From Streptomyces showdoensis (GTDB taxonomy: Bacteria > Actinomycetota > Actinomycetes > Streptomycetales > Streptomycetaceae), in the NCBI RefSeq assembly GCF_039535475.1, contig NZ_BAAAXG010000003.1:1-61858 (forward strand): 61,858 bases of DNA, in the 5' to 3' direction. Positions 47,491-55,731 of this stretch are shown here, in pieces (positions within the stretch are counted from its first letter, which is position 1; every line of letters starts with the position of its first letter). The notes under the pieces were generated by a model. The model searched no databases. It was not told the origin of the DNA and saw nothing but the letters and a program-made list of their open reading frames with translations. A program made the position numbers and the translations under genes.

Positions 47491-48510
47491 GTGAACGGAC
47501 GGCAGAGTGGCAGGCCCACGCTGGAGGAGGTCGCCGCCAGGGCCGGGGTCGGCCGGGGCACCGTCTCCCGGGTGATCAACGGCTCGCCGCGGGTCAGCGA
47601 ACAGGCCCGTCAGGCCGTCCACCGCGCCATCGAGGAACTCGGCTACGTGCCCAACCAGGCCGCCCGCGCCCTCGCAGGCAGCCGCACCGACGCCATCGCC
47701 CTCGTCATCCCCGAGACCGAGGCCCGGCTCTTCGCCGAGCCCTACTTCCTCGACATCATCCGCGGGGTCAGCGCGGCACTCGGCGAGGCCGACAAGCAGC
47801 TGCTGCTCACCCTGGTCCGCACCGAGCGGGAACGGCAGCGCTTCGAGCAGTATCTCGCCGCCCAGCGGGTGGACGGCGTCCTGCTCACCTCCGTGCACGC
47901 CGACGACCCGCTGCCCGACCTCGTCCGCGAACTCGGCCTCCCCGTCGTCCTGGGCGGCCGGCGCACCGCCGACGAGTCCGCCGCCTACGTCGACTCGGAC
48001 AACACGGGCGCCGGCCGGGCCGCCGTCGCCCATCTCGCCGCCCGGGGCCGCCGGCGCATCGCCACCATCACCGGCCCCCTCGACATGTACGCGGCCCGGG
48101 CCCGCCTCGACGGCTACCGCGAGGGCATCGCCGCGGCGGGCCTCGCTCCCGACGAACTCCTCGTCGCCACCGGCGACTTCACCGAGGAGGGCGGCCGCGG
48201 GGCGATGCGCGAACTCCTCGGCCGCAGCCCCGGCCTGGACGCCGTCTTCGCGGCCTCCGACGTCATGGCTGCCGGTGCCCGCGGCGTCCTGCGCGAGGCG
48301 GGCCGCCGGGTCCCCGAGGACGTCGCGCTGGTCGGCGTGGACGACTCCGCCGTGGCCCGGCTCATGGACCCGCCGCTCACCAGCGTGCGCCAGCCCATCG
48401 AGGAGATGGGCCGGACGATGGCGCGCATGGTGCTCGACCGGATCGCCGGAGCGACGGAGACGCAGCCGAGCGTGCTGCCGACGACACTGGTGCCACGGGA
48501 ATCGTCCTGA
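47491..48510 (+). CDS. cebR: LacI-family cellobiose/cellotriose repressor CebR
   Basis: The protein has 339 residues. The LacI-type HTH (TLEEVAARAGVGRGTVSRVINGSPRVSE, about 10-40) and hinge (NQAARALAGSRTDAI) precede a periplasmic-binding-protein-like effector domain with LVGVDDSAVARLMDPPLTSVRQP near the C-terminus. CebR binds the 14-bp palindromes in this window, released by cello-oligosaccharides. GTG at 47491 is placed by alignment to the family; GAAGG and GGGGAG lie upstream. It is divergent from cebE and followed by a tandem-repeat spacer. Confidence 0.94.
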   Translation: MNGRQSGRPTLEEVAARAGVGRGTVSRVINGSPRVSEQARQAVHRAIEELGYVPNQAARALAGSRTDAIALVIPETEARLFAEPYFLDIIRGVSAALGEADKQLLLTLVRTERERQRFEQYLAAQRVDGVLLTSVHADDPLPDLVRELGLPVVLGGRRTADESAAYVDSDNTGAGRAAVAHLAARGRRRIATITGPLDMYAARARLDGYREGIAAAGLAPDELLVATGDFTEEGGRGAMRELLGRSPGLDAVFAASDVMAAGARGVLREAGRRVPEDVALVGVDDSAVARLMDPPLTSVRQPIEEMGRTMARMVLDRIAGATETQPSVLPTTLVPRESS

Positions 48511-48533
48511 GCGGACCGAAGGCGGGCGTGGCG

Positions 48534-48628
48534 CGGGTACGCGCGGCCGCTCGGGGCACGGGCGGCCGTTCCGGGTACGCGCGGCCGTTCCGGTCACGGG
48601 CGGCCGCTCCCGCTGCGGGTGGCGGTTC
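48534..48628. repeat. Five tandem copies of an exact-length 19-bp unit
   Basis: Units begin at 48534, 48553, 48572, 48591 and 48610, each 19 bp, close to CGGGTACGCGCGGCCGTTC; the third and first differ in one base. The array lies 24 bp past the cebR stop and 108 bp before the next gene. Each unit has a GGCCG core. It may act as terminator or be a simple variable repeat. Confidence 0.75.
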
Positions 48629-48736
48629 CCGGTGCGGTCCCGGACCGGGGAGCGGTGCGTCACCGTGGCGGCTCGGTGCGGTTGCGGTTCGGCCAAGGGG
48701 GCGGCGCGGAGCCTGCCGTGAGGAGAGGCTGCGCCC

Positions 48737-49216
48737 ATGGGGACCGGACCGGACGAGACACCGCGGGCCGGGCGGAGCCCCGTGCCCGGCTGTGTGGGGC
48801 GCGGGTGCCTGTCCGTGCTCGTCGCCCTGCTCGTGCTCGTCGTCGGCGGCTGGATCTGGCTGGCCACCCAGCCGGGCCGCGACGAGGCGGCCGCCCGCGA
48901 GAACCTGGGCGCGTCGGTCGAGCGCCACCGGCGGCAGCTGGTCGCGGCGGCGGCCGACGGGACCGTGACCGACGCCGAGATCACCGCCGCGTTCCCGCCG
49001 GCGAAACCGGCCAGGGGCCTGGTCGGTATCACGAGGCAGGACGGCACGACCCGCGTGGTGGCCGGTCTGCTCGGCATCGGCCCGTCGCGCACCTTCATCT
49101 TCGTGAACGCGACCTACGCGACCGGCTGCTACGCCTTCGACGTCACCGTCCCCGCGGGCGAGGCGCCACGGGCGACGCCCCGGGAGCTCCCCGCCGCGAC
49201 CTGCGCCGCGGGATGA
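48737..49216 (+). CDS. Hypothetical single-pass membrane protein
   Basis: The protein has 159 residues. A cytoplasmic tail (1-25), one hydrophobic helix (CLSVLVALLVLVVGGWIWLA, about 24-44) and an outside domain of about 115 residues with two cysteines (near 135 and 156) that may pair. No family is recognised. ATG at 48737 follows GAGGAGAGG. It lies downstream of cebR after the 19-bp repeat, in its own unit, and is convergent with the GH6 gene. Confidence 0.7.
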   Translation: MGTGPDETPRAGRSPVPGCVGRGCLSVLVALLVLVVGGWIWLATQPGRDEAAARENLGASVERHRRQLVAAAADGTVTDAEITAAFPPAKPARGLVGITRQDGTTRVVAGLLGIGPSRTFIFVNATYATGCYAFDVTVPAGEAPRATPRELPAATCAAG

Positions 49217-49284
49217 GCGCGCCGAGGGCGGGCCGGGACCCTCCAGGGCCCCGGCCCCCCTCCGCGTACCGGCTCAGGCGCGCC

Positions 49285-51045
49285 TCACAGCGCCGGATGC
49301 GCGTTCTTCAGGAGCTGCTGGAACTGCGCGGAGAACCACTGCCCCGACAGCGGCGCGTCCGGCAGCGCCCCGGACATGCTGTTGCCGTTGCGCGCGTTGC
49401 CCGTGTACGTCGGGTCGCACATCCGGTCGAAGCCCTTGCCCTCGTTGTTGGGGATCTCCTTGCTCGCCCCGTCGGACTCGCCCGGGGGCTTCATCCAGAC
49501 GTACGCGTCGATGCCGGCCGCCGGAGCCGCCTGCGGCCGCTCGCCGAGCCCCGCGCCGGACTGGTTGCACCAGTTGCCGAGGTGGATGCGCCGGTCGTAA
49601 CGCCCGCCGTCCACATAGGTGTTGACATCGGTCCTGGCTCCGGCGCCGGCCGGCCGGGCGGTACCGCCCCAGCCGTTGCGGGAGGTGTCGATCAGCATGC
49701 CGATCTTCGGGTCGAAGCCGATCGCCACCAGTTTGTCGCGCATGGCCTGGGCGTACGACAGCTCGTCGGTGTAGCGGTTCCAGTCCACCCACTTCGACTG
49801 GCGCACCGAGACCCCGTTCACGGAGTCGTCGATCGTGAAGTGGTCCTCCTTGAGGGCGCTGTAGTTGGCGGTGTTCACGATGAAGCCCTGCACGTTGGCG
49901 ACGGTCGAGCCCTCGGCCGTGGCGGCCGTCCTGAACAGCTCGGCGGAGGCGCCGAAGTTGTCGTCCCAGCCGAGCCAGCCGTGATGTCCCGCGTCCACGT
50001 AGTTGTAGACGTTGGCGATCGAGCCCAGCTTGTTCAGGGCGTAGCCGACGCCCTTGACGTAGTTGCCGTTGGCCTTCATGACGTCGCAGTTCGCGGTCGC
50101 GGTCGGACGGCCGGAGACGTTGGTGACGAGGTTGGGCAGGGAGTCGATCTCGACGGTGGTGACGATCCGCAGCCCCGCGTACTTCGCGTCGCCGAGGATC
50201 GCCGCGATCGGGTCGATGTACTGCGTCCTGTACCTGTCGATCTCCGTCGGCCCGAGCTCCCCGTTGGAGGCGAGGGCGGCGCAGTCGCGGCCGGGCAGGT
50301 TGTAGATCACCAGCTGGACGACGAGCTCGCCGCCGCCCTTCTGCCGCAGGGCCTCGTCGAGGTGGGCGCGCAGGCCCATCGAGCTCGCGGAGCCGTGGAC
50401 GGCGGCGATCCGGTCCAGCCAGACGCCGGTGGGCTGGTTCGCCACCTTGGTACCGCCCGGCTCGGCCGCCGCCTTGGCGGACCACTCCGGGTTCACGTAC
50501 ACCTTGGCGCCCGCGTACGGGTTGTCGGCCCTGGTCCCGGCCGGCGGGGTCGTCGGCGGTGTGGTGGGGGGAGTGGTCGGGGGCGTCGTCGGAGGGGTGG
50601 TGGGCGGTGTGGTGGGTGGCGTCGCCCCGTTGCAGACGACGCCGTTCAGCGTGAAGACCGACGGCACGGCGTTGGTCCCGCCGTATGAGCCGTTGAAGCC
50701 GAAGGACGTCGAACCGCCCGTGGCCAGGGTGCCGTTGTAGGAGACGTTCTTCGCGGTGACGGCGGCGCCGGACTGGGTGATCGCGGCGTTCCAGCCCTGG
50801 GTCACCTTCTGGTCGCCGCCGAAGGACCACTCCACGGTCCAGGCGGAGACCGGGTCCCCGGTGTTGGTGACGGTCACGTCGGCGCCGAAGCCGGTGTTCC
50901 ACTGGCTGGAGATCCGGTAGTCGACCCGGCAGCCCGGGGTCGCGGCCCCGGCGGCGGCCGTGCCGATCACGGTGGCGGTGGCGCCGGTCGCCGTGATCAG
51001 ACCGAGGGCCGCGAGCAGGGCGGTACGGCTGGTTGAGCGGCTCAT
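49285..51045 (-). CDS. Secreted GH6 cellulase with CBM2
   Basis: The protein has 586 residues: signal peptide (1-34), CBM2 (about 35-140; CRVDYRISSQWNTGFGADV), a (PPTT)n linker (about 143-168) and a GH6 domain (about 173-586). The latter shows VVQLVIYNLPGRDCAALASNGE with the putative acid/base region, and YVWMKPPGESDGAS near the C-terminus. Length and loops fit a cellobiohydrolase-like GH6, but the exo/endo split cannot be read reliably. ATG at 51045 is 16 bp past the GH5 stop, so the two form one operon reading from 52.6 to 49.3 kb under CebR control. Confidence 0.9.
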   Translation of the reverse strand: MSRSTSRTALLAALGLITATGATATVIGTAAAGAATPGCRVDYRISSQWNTGFGADVTVTNTGDPVSAWTVEWSFGGDQKVTQGWNAAITQSGAAVTAKNVSYNGTLATGGSTSFGFNGSYGGTNAVPSVFTLNGVVCNGATPPTTPPTTPPTTPPTTPPTTPPTTPPAGTRADNPYAGAKVYVNPEWSAKAAAEPGGTKVANQPTGVWLDRIAAVHGSASSMGLRAHLDEALRQKGGGELVVQLVIYNLPGRDCAALASNGELGPTEIDRYRTQYIDPIAAILGDAKYAGLRIVTTVEIDSLPNLVTNVSGRPTATANCDVMKANGNYVKGVGYALNKLGSIANVYNYVDAGHHGWLGWDDNFGASAELFRTAATAEGSTVANVQGFIVNTANYSALKEDHFTIDDSVNGVSVRQSKWVDWNRYTDELSYAQAMRDKLVAIGFDPKIGMLIDTSRNGWGGTARPAGAGARTDVNTYVDGGRYDRRIHLGNWCNQSGAGLGERPQAAPAAGIDAYVWMKPPGESDGASKEIPNNEGKGFDRMCDPTYTGNARNGNSMSGALPDAPLSGQWFSAQFQQLLKNAHPAL

Positions 51046-51061
51046 GGGGGTGAAGCCCCTT

Positions 51062-52582
51062 TCAGTGTCCGTTCAGGGTGCGCAGGTGGTCGCGCAGCCC
51101 GATGCCGAATGCGGTGGGGGTGCCGTCGTACGAGGTGATCAGGGCCGGTCCGGAGCCGCAGCTCCAGGTGTTCCAGGTCCAGCCGAGATACGACAGGGCG
51201 CGGTCGTCGAACCACTTCATGACGCGGTCGACGAACGCGTGCCCGCAGGTGTTCTCGCCGATCTCGCCCGCCACCAGGGGGACCCGGGCGGCGACCGGGG
51301 CGAGGGTGCCGTCCCAGCACGTCTCGTCGGAGCAGGAGTTGAAGTTGTAGACGTGCCAGGCGGCGGCCGTGCGGCTCGCCGGGTCCTGGGGGGCGTACGC
51401 GAGCCACTGGCTCAGATCGTTGGCGTACGCGATGCCGGGCACGAGGAGCACGTTGCGCGCCCCGGTCGCCCGGACCGCGTCCACGAGGTCCTGCATGCCG
51501 GCGACCTCGTAGCCGATGCCGGGACAGCTGCCGCCGTCGCGCCAGCAGCTCCAGGCCTGGGCGGCGGTGGCGGTCGCCCGGTCCGGGTAGGGCTCGTTGA
51601 AGAGGTCGAAGACCACCCGGAGGTCGTTCTTGAAGGTGTCGGCCACCGAGGTCCAGAACGCCGGGGTGTACCGTGCGTCGGGCATCGGCTTCTGGCAGGT
51701 GGCGTGGACGTCGGCGCAGCCGGAGGAGTTGCCGGTGTACTGGCCGTGGGTCCAGTGCAGTTCGACGACGGGCGTCATGCCGTGGGCGATCACCCGGTCC
51801 ACCAGGTCCTTGACGGCGGTGACGTAGGCGGCGCCCCGGTACTCGGGCCGGACGTTGTCCAGGCCGAGCCAGCACTCCTCGTTGAGCGGGATGCGTACGG
51901 CGTCGGCCTTCCAGTCGGCGATGGCACGGACGGAGGCGTCGTCGACGGGGCCGTCGAACACGCCGTGGCCCTGCACGCACATGAACTCGCCACCGGAGCG
52001 GTTCACGCCGAGCAGCCGCCGGGCGGCACCGTTCCCGTCGACGAGCCGGTTGCCGACCACGGTCAGCTCGGGCGCGCCGGTGGTGGGGGCGGGGGGTGTG
52101 GGTGTGGGTGTGGGTGTGGGAGTCGGGGTGGGTGTGGGAGTCGGGGTCGGGGTGTTCCCCGGTCCCTGGGCGCACACCGCTCCGTTGAGCGTGAACGTCC
52201 CCGGAGCGGGGTTGGTGCCGGACCAGGAGGCGAGGAAGCCGGTGGTCGCACTCGCACCCGTGGCCAGCGCGCCGTTCCAGCTCTCGTTCAGGGCCGTGGC
52301 GGTCGCGCCCGACTGGGACCACTGGGCGCCCCAGCCCTGACGGACGACCTGGCCGACCGGGAAGTCGAAGGCGAGTTTCCAGGAGGTCAGCGCGGGGCCG
52401 TCGTTGGTGACGGTCACCGCACCCTGGAAGCCGCCGGCCCAAGAGCCGGCGACGGAGTACGTGACGGTGCAGGGCGGTGCGGCCGCGGCTCCTCGGGCCG
52501 TACCGGTCATGGCGAGAGCAGTGCTCGCCATGGTGAGCGCCGCTCCCGCGAGCAGCGCGGACAGACGCGGGGGGTGTCGCAT
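51062..52582 (-). CDS. Secreted GH5 endoglucanase with CBM2
   Basis: The protein has 506 residues: signal peptide (1-34), N-terminal CBM2 (about 36-138), a (PT)n linker (about 142-170) and a GH5 domain (about 175-506). VVFDLFNEPYPDR holds the acid/base glutamate and PLVAGEIGENTCGH the nucleophile. It cleaves internal beta-1,4-glucan bonds in cellulose. ATG at 52582 follows GAAGGA. It is first in an operon with the GH6 gene. A perfect CebR palindrome lies 182-195 bp upstream and a partial one 49-62 bp upstream. Confidence 0.9.
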   Translation of the reverse strand: MRHPPRLSALLAGAALTMASTALAMTGTARGAAAAPPCTVTYSVAGSWAGGFQGAVTVTNDGPALTSWKLAFDFPVGQVVRQGWGAQWSQSGATATALNESWNGALATGASATTGFLASWSGTNPAPGTFTLNGAVCAQGPGNTPTPTPTPTPTPTPTPTPTPPAPTTGAPELTVVGNRLVDGNGAARRLLGVNRSGGEFMCVQGHGVFDGPVDDASVRAIADWKADAVRIPLNEECWLGLDNVRPEYRGAAYVTAVKDLVDRVIAHGMTPVVELHWTHGQYTGNSSGCADVHATCQKPMPDARYTPAFWTSVADTFKNDLRVVFDLFNEPYPDRATATAAQAWSCWRDGGSCPGIGYEVAGMQDLVDAVRATGARNVLLVPGIAYANDLSQWLAYAPQDPASRTAAAWHVYNFNSCSDETCWDGTLAPVAARVPLVAGEIGENTCGHAFVDRVMKWFDDRALSYLGWTWNTWSCGSGPALITSYDGTPTAFGIGLRDHLRTLNGH

Positions 52583-52630
52583 GAGCGAGTCCTTCAGCGA
52601 GGGCACGGCCCTGACGGCGTGCCGACGGAA

Positions 52631-52644
52631 TGGATTCGCTCCCA
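52631..52644. promoter_or_regulatory. Partial CebR box proximal to the GH5 gene
   Basis: TGGATTCGCTCCCA matches 11 of 14 CebR operator positions, one half-site being intact. It lies 49 bp upstream of the GH5 start, closer than the perfect box, and may be the second half of a two-site arrangement. Confidence 0.5.
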
Positions 52645-52763
52645 CTGGTGGGGCCAGACCGTAGCGCCAACCGGCGCCAAGGAAAAGAGGAGTTGTTCAA
52701 ATTCGCCGGGCGGCGCCTTCGACTCTTCGCGCGTCTTGACGGCGTCTTCCCGGGTCTGCACAG

Positions 52764-52777
52764 TGGGAGCGCTCCCA
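52764..52777. promoter_or_regulatory. Perfect CebR palindrome upstream of the cellulase operon
   Basis: TGGGAGCGCTCCCA with symmetry extended to 20 bp (CAGTGGGAGCGCTCCCACTG, 52761-52780). It stands 182 bp upstream of the GH5 start, with no other gene on this strand before it, so it targets the GH5-GH6 operon. Confidence 0.93.
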
Positions 52778-52955
52778 CTGGTTCAGAGCTTGACCGTGTC
52801 CCACCCCGGCACCCCTCACCTCCCGAGCCGCGAGGAGAACCCCGGCATGCCACCAGGACCGCCACGCTCGCCCCCGCGCCCACGTTCATGCCCTCGTTCA
52901 TGCAGGGGTTCGCGCCGTTGTGGCCGGGGCCCGGCACCGGGGACCGGGACTGTGG

Positions 52956-52997
52956 CCGGGGTCGGGCGGATCCGCGGGAGGGTCCGCCCGACCCCGG
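52956..52997. terminator. Strong terminator after the poly-gamma-glutamate hydrolase-like gene
   Basis: CCGGGGTCGGGCGGA (52956-52970) pairs perfectly with TCCGCCCGACCCCGG (52983-52997), 15 bp with a 12-nt loop, 8 bp beyond the stop at 53006 reading leftward. Confidence 0.85.
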
Positions 52998-53005
52998 TCA
53001 GGGCC

Positions 53006-53920
53006 TCAGGAGGTGATGAACTTGGGGTCGAGACCGAGCTCGTGGTTCTTGATCGCCTCGCGAACGCCCTTGACGAAGCCGTTCCAGAAGTAGTCCGCGT
53101 AGGGGCTGTCCATGCTGGGCACGCCGGCGGTCGTCCGGCGGTTGTCCGCGCCGGAGAAGGTGCCGAACATGGCCTCGCGCAGCCCCGTCGATATCTCCAG
53201 CTGGGCGCCCCCGCCGGAGCGGGTCCGGTTGACGATGTTGGCCGGGTCGTCGCCGTTGATGGGGTCGTCGGCACCCGCGATGACGACGTTCACGTTCCAG
53301 TTGATGCTGGTGGTGGGGGAGGTGATCCCGTACTTCGCGAGGGAGGCCAGCAGGTTGCGCTTGAGGCGCTCGTCCCGGCCGCCGATGATGACCTTCCGCT
53401 CGGCCGAGTCGAAGCCGTGGAGGGAGACGGCGTACAGGTTGTTCGCGCACACGGCGAGCGCGGCCGGGTCGTCGCAGTTGGTGGACGTCACGTGCTGGGC
53501 GGCCGAGTTCTTCAGGGTCTCGAACATCCAGAAGTCGCGCTGCGGCTCGCCCGGCGCCGTCGAGGCGGCCGGGTCGGTGTCGTACGCGAAGGGCTTGTAG
53601 CCGGCGATCGCCATGCACAGCTCGCTGGTGCCGGCCTCGATGCCGCCGCCGTGCGGGGCGATGACGGCGGTGCTGCCGAGCGGGAGGCTGGAGGCCTTGG
53701 TGTTGTCCGTGACCGCGGCCGGTGCGCCGATGCGGAAGCGGCGCATCCAGTCGGTGCCCTCCAGGGCCGCGTTCTTGCTGTAGAGCTCGGTGTTGGAGCC
53801 GTACGTGTCGGCCGCGGCGGCCGGCGTCGCGCCGCTGCCGGCGATGGCGTTGAGGGTGGGCAGGGCGGCCGCGGCGGCGACGGCGGAGGCGAGCACGGAG
53901 CGTCGGCTGGTGTTCTTCAT
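53006..53920 (-). CDS. Secreted poly-gamma-glutamate hydrolase-family protein
   Basis: The protein has 304 residues. A twin-arginine-type signal (TSRRSVLASAVAAAAALP) suggests Tat export of a folded, perhaps metal-bearing enzyme. The mature part contains VIAPHGGGIEAGTSELCMAIAG, close to the zinc-binding signature of the PghP/YmaC-like poly-gamma-glutamate hydrolase family (His and Glu ligands), and LYAVSLHGFDSAERKVIIGGRDERLKRNL. It would cut gamma-linked glutamate polymers made by bacilli or present in soil. ATG at 53920 is chosen for the clean Tat signal; the SD is weak. It is followed by a strong terminator and then by the cellulase promoter. Confidence 0.85.
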   Translation of the reverse strand: MKNTSRRSVLASAVAAAAALPTLNAIAGSGATPAAAADTYGSNTELYSKNAALEGTDWMRRFRIGAPAAVTDNTKASSLPLGSTAVIAPHGGGIEAGTSELCMAIAGYKPFAYDTDPAASTAPGEPQRDFWMFETLKNSAAQHVTSTNCDDPAALAVCANNLYAVSLHGFDSAERKVIIGGRDERLKRNLLASLAKYGITSPTTSINWNVNVVIAGADDPINGDDPANIVNRTRSGGGAQLEISTGLREAMFGTFSGADNRRTTAGVPSMDSPYADYFWNGFVKGVREAIKNHELGLDPKFITS

Positions 53921-53998
53921 GGGGTGATCTTGCACTGAGGGCTGACCGCGCCCGTCACGCGGGGTGCCCCTGACATGACAAGCCTGCGCGGTGGGCCG

Positions 53999-55105
53999 TC
54001 AGCAGTCGGCCGGCCGAGGCTCCGCCCGACCGTCGCCCGGCGGCGGTCCGAACTCCAGCCGCACCGTGTCGGTCCGGGGGAGGACGAGTGCGACCCCGTC
54101 CGCCGGTGTCCACCGGGTCGGTACCAGGACGTACTGGTTTCCCGACTGGAGGATGAGCACCAGTCCGTCGTAGCGGTAGCCGTAGGCGGGCTCGTCGTCC
54201 GCGGACGCCACGCAGCGGGTCTCGCGGACGCCGGGGCCCCCGATGGCGAGGCCGTGCTCGTCGTAGACCACGGTCGAGGGGTAGTCGGCGAGCCGGGCCG
54301 CGAACCGCTCGGCCCGGACGGTGCCGACCGAGGCGGCGTAGTCGTTGGTGGCCCACACGATGCCGAGCATGACGAGGGCGAAGACGACCGACCACTCGGC
54401 GAAGGTGGCCCATTCGGGGCGGGGAGCCGACGCCGGCGGGAGAGTGGCCGCGGACGGGGGCGTGGAGTCGGGTACGGAGGTCGGCGTGAGTGTGCGCGTA
54501 GGTGTCGGTGCGGGTGCGGGTGCGGGTGCGGGTGCGGGCGCCGGTCCGGGCGCGGGCGCCGGTGCCGGTGCCGGGGCCGCCGGAGCCGGATCGGGCTGTG
54601 GGTCCGGTGCGGTGGCTGTGGGCGCCGTGGCCGTCGCATGCCGTCGCGTCAGGCTCCGGGCGTACGCCAGCAGGACGACTCCGATGGAGAGGCTCAGCGG
54701 CGCCAAGGTGAGCACGTCGCTGAGGAAGGTGACCCGGAACGTCGACCACAGGCCCCCGAGCGCCAGCAGGAATCCGGCCCACACGAGGGCCGCCGTCACC
54801 CGGCGCCGGGCCGTCGGCCCCATCCGCGCGGCCGGCGCGCGCCGCGCCAGGTCGTACCCCCAGAAGGCGATCACGCCGAGGGACGCGAGCACGGTCAGCG
54901 GCACCCACAGGACGTCCAGGCTGCGCATCAGGTAGTCCGCCGTGCTGAAGCCGAGGACGGTGGAGTTCACCCTGAAGTACGCGAAGAACCAGTACGCGTG
55001 GTAGTAGCCGAAGTAGTAGAGCAGCGCGGTGACCAGGCTCGTCGGCGCGGCGACGGCGCCGACGAGCGTGCCGAGCCGGCCGAGGCCGCCGGCGCCTTCG
55101 TTCAC
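53999..55105 (-). CDS. Five-helix membrane protein with Ala-Pro repeat linker
   Basis: The protein has 368 residues. Four hydrophobic helices in the N-terminal half (within about 1-165), a proline-rich cytoplasmic or wall-spanning linker of AP/PT repeats (about 175-225), a fifth helix (WSVVFALVMLGIVWATNDYA, about 245) and a C-terminal domain of about 120 residues. No family is recognised. The GTG at 55105 overlaps the upstream lipoprotein's TGA (GTGA), which implies translational coupling and joint function. Many Streptomyces encode such pairs near the cell surface; the role is unknown. Confidence 0.75.
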   Translation of the reverse strand: MNEGAGGLGRLGTLVGAVAAPTSLVTALLYYFGYYHAYWFFAYFRVNSTVLGFSTADYLMRSLDVLWVPLTVLASLGVIAFWGYDLARRAPAARMGPTARRRVTAALVWAGFLLALGGLWSTFRVTFLSDVLTLAPLSLSIGVVLLAYARSLTRRHATATAPTATAPDPQPDPAPAAPAPAPAPAPGPAPAPAPAPAPAPTPTRTLTPTSVPDSTPPSAATLPPASAPRPEWATFAEWSVVFALVMLGIVWATNDYAASVGTVRAERFAARLADYPSTVVYDEHGLAIGGPGVRETRCVASADDEPAYGYRYDGLVLILQSGNQYVLVPTRWTPADGVALVLPRTDTVRLEFGPPPGDGRAEPRPADC

Positions 55106-55644
55106 GAGGACGGGGACGGGGCGCTCTCGGCGGTCGGTTCCGGGCCGTCGGCCGGCCCCGTGGTGCCGATCGGGTCGGGCGGGTCCGTCGGCCCTTCGGT
55201 GTCCGTGCCGCACACGCCCACGACGGACACGGTCCCGCCCCGTTCGATCAGGGTCTCCGCGGCGGGTTCCACGTGGTCGTAGCCGCAGGGCCCGTCGGTC
55301 AGGGCGCCGCTCTCCTCGCGGTAGACGCGCTCCAGGACCACGCAGAGCGTGCCGTCCTTGCAGGCGCCTTCGAACAGCTTCTTGATGTCTTCCCAGTTGG
55401 CGCGGCCGGTGGCGGTGTCGTCGTCGAACAGGAAGCCGTTCCGGCCCCACTCCGGGATCCTGAGCGGCCCCGGGAGGCCGCCGTCACCGCCCTCGCTCCC
55501 GCCGCCTCCGCCCTTGCCGGGCGCCGGCCGGCCGCCCGCACCGACACTGCTCCCGCCGTCTCCCGTGTCGTCGCAGGCCACGGCGGCGGGCAGGCAGAGG
55601 AGAAGCGCGACGGCCAGACGGGCAGCGCTCGTCGACATCCACAT
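55102..55644 (-). CDS. Putative lipoprotein, coupled to the membrane protein downstream
   Basis: The protein has 180 residues. A signal peptide with lipobox AAVAC (Cys24) is followed by a Gly-rich flexible stretch (about 27-57) and then a small acidic domain with four cysteines (KDGTLCVVLERVY, DGPCGYDHVEP, VVGVCGTD). The stop overlaps the next start by 4 bp. ATG at 55644 gives the best signal sequence; 55638 is possible. No known family. It is probably an envelope partner of the five-helix protein. Confidence 0.7.
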   Translation of the reverse strand: MWMSTSAARLAVALLLCLPAAVACDDTGDGGSSVGAGGRPAPGKGGGGGSEGGDGGLPGPLRIPEWGRNGFLFDDDTATGRANWEDIKKLFEGACKDGTLCVVLERVYREESGALTDGPCGYDHVEPAAETLIERGGTVSVVGVCGTDTEGPTDPPDPIGTTGPADGPEPTAESAPSPSS

Positions 55645-55731
55645 GACGCATCACCGATCCCCCGACGATGAAGTGGTGCTCGGAGGATGACACACGCGTC
55701 ACCCTGCGTACAGGGAGGTGCGCGCGGCCGG

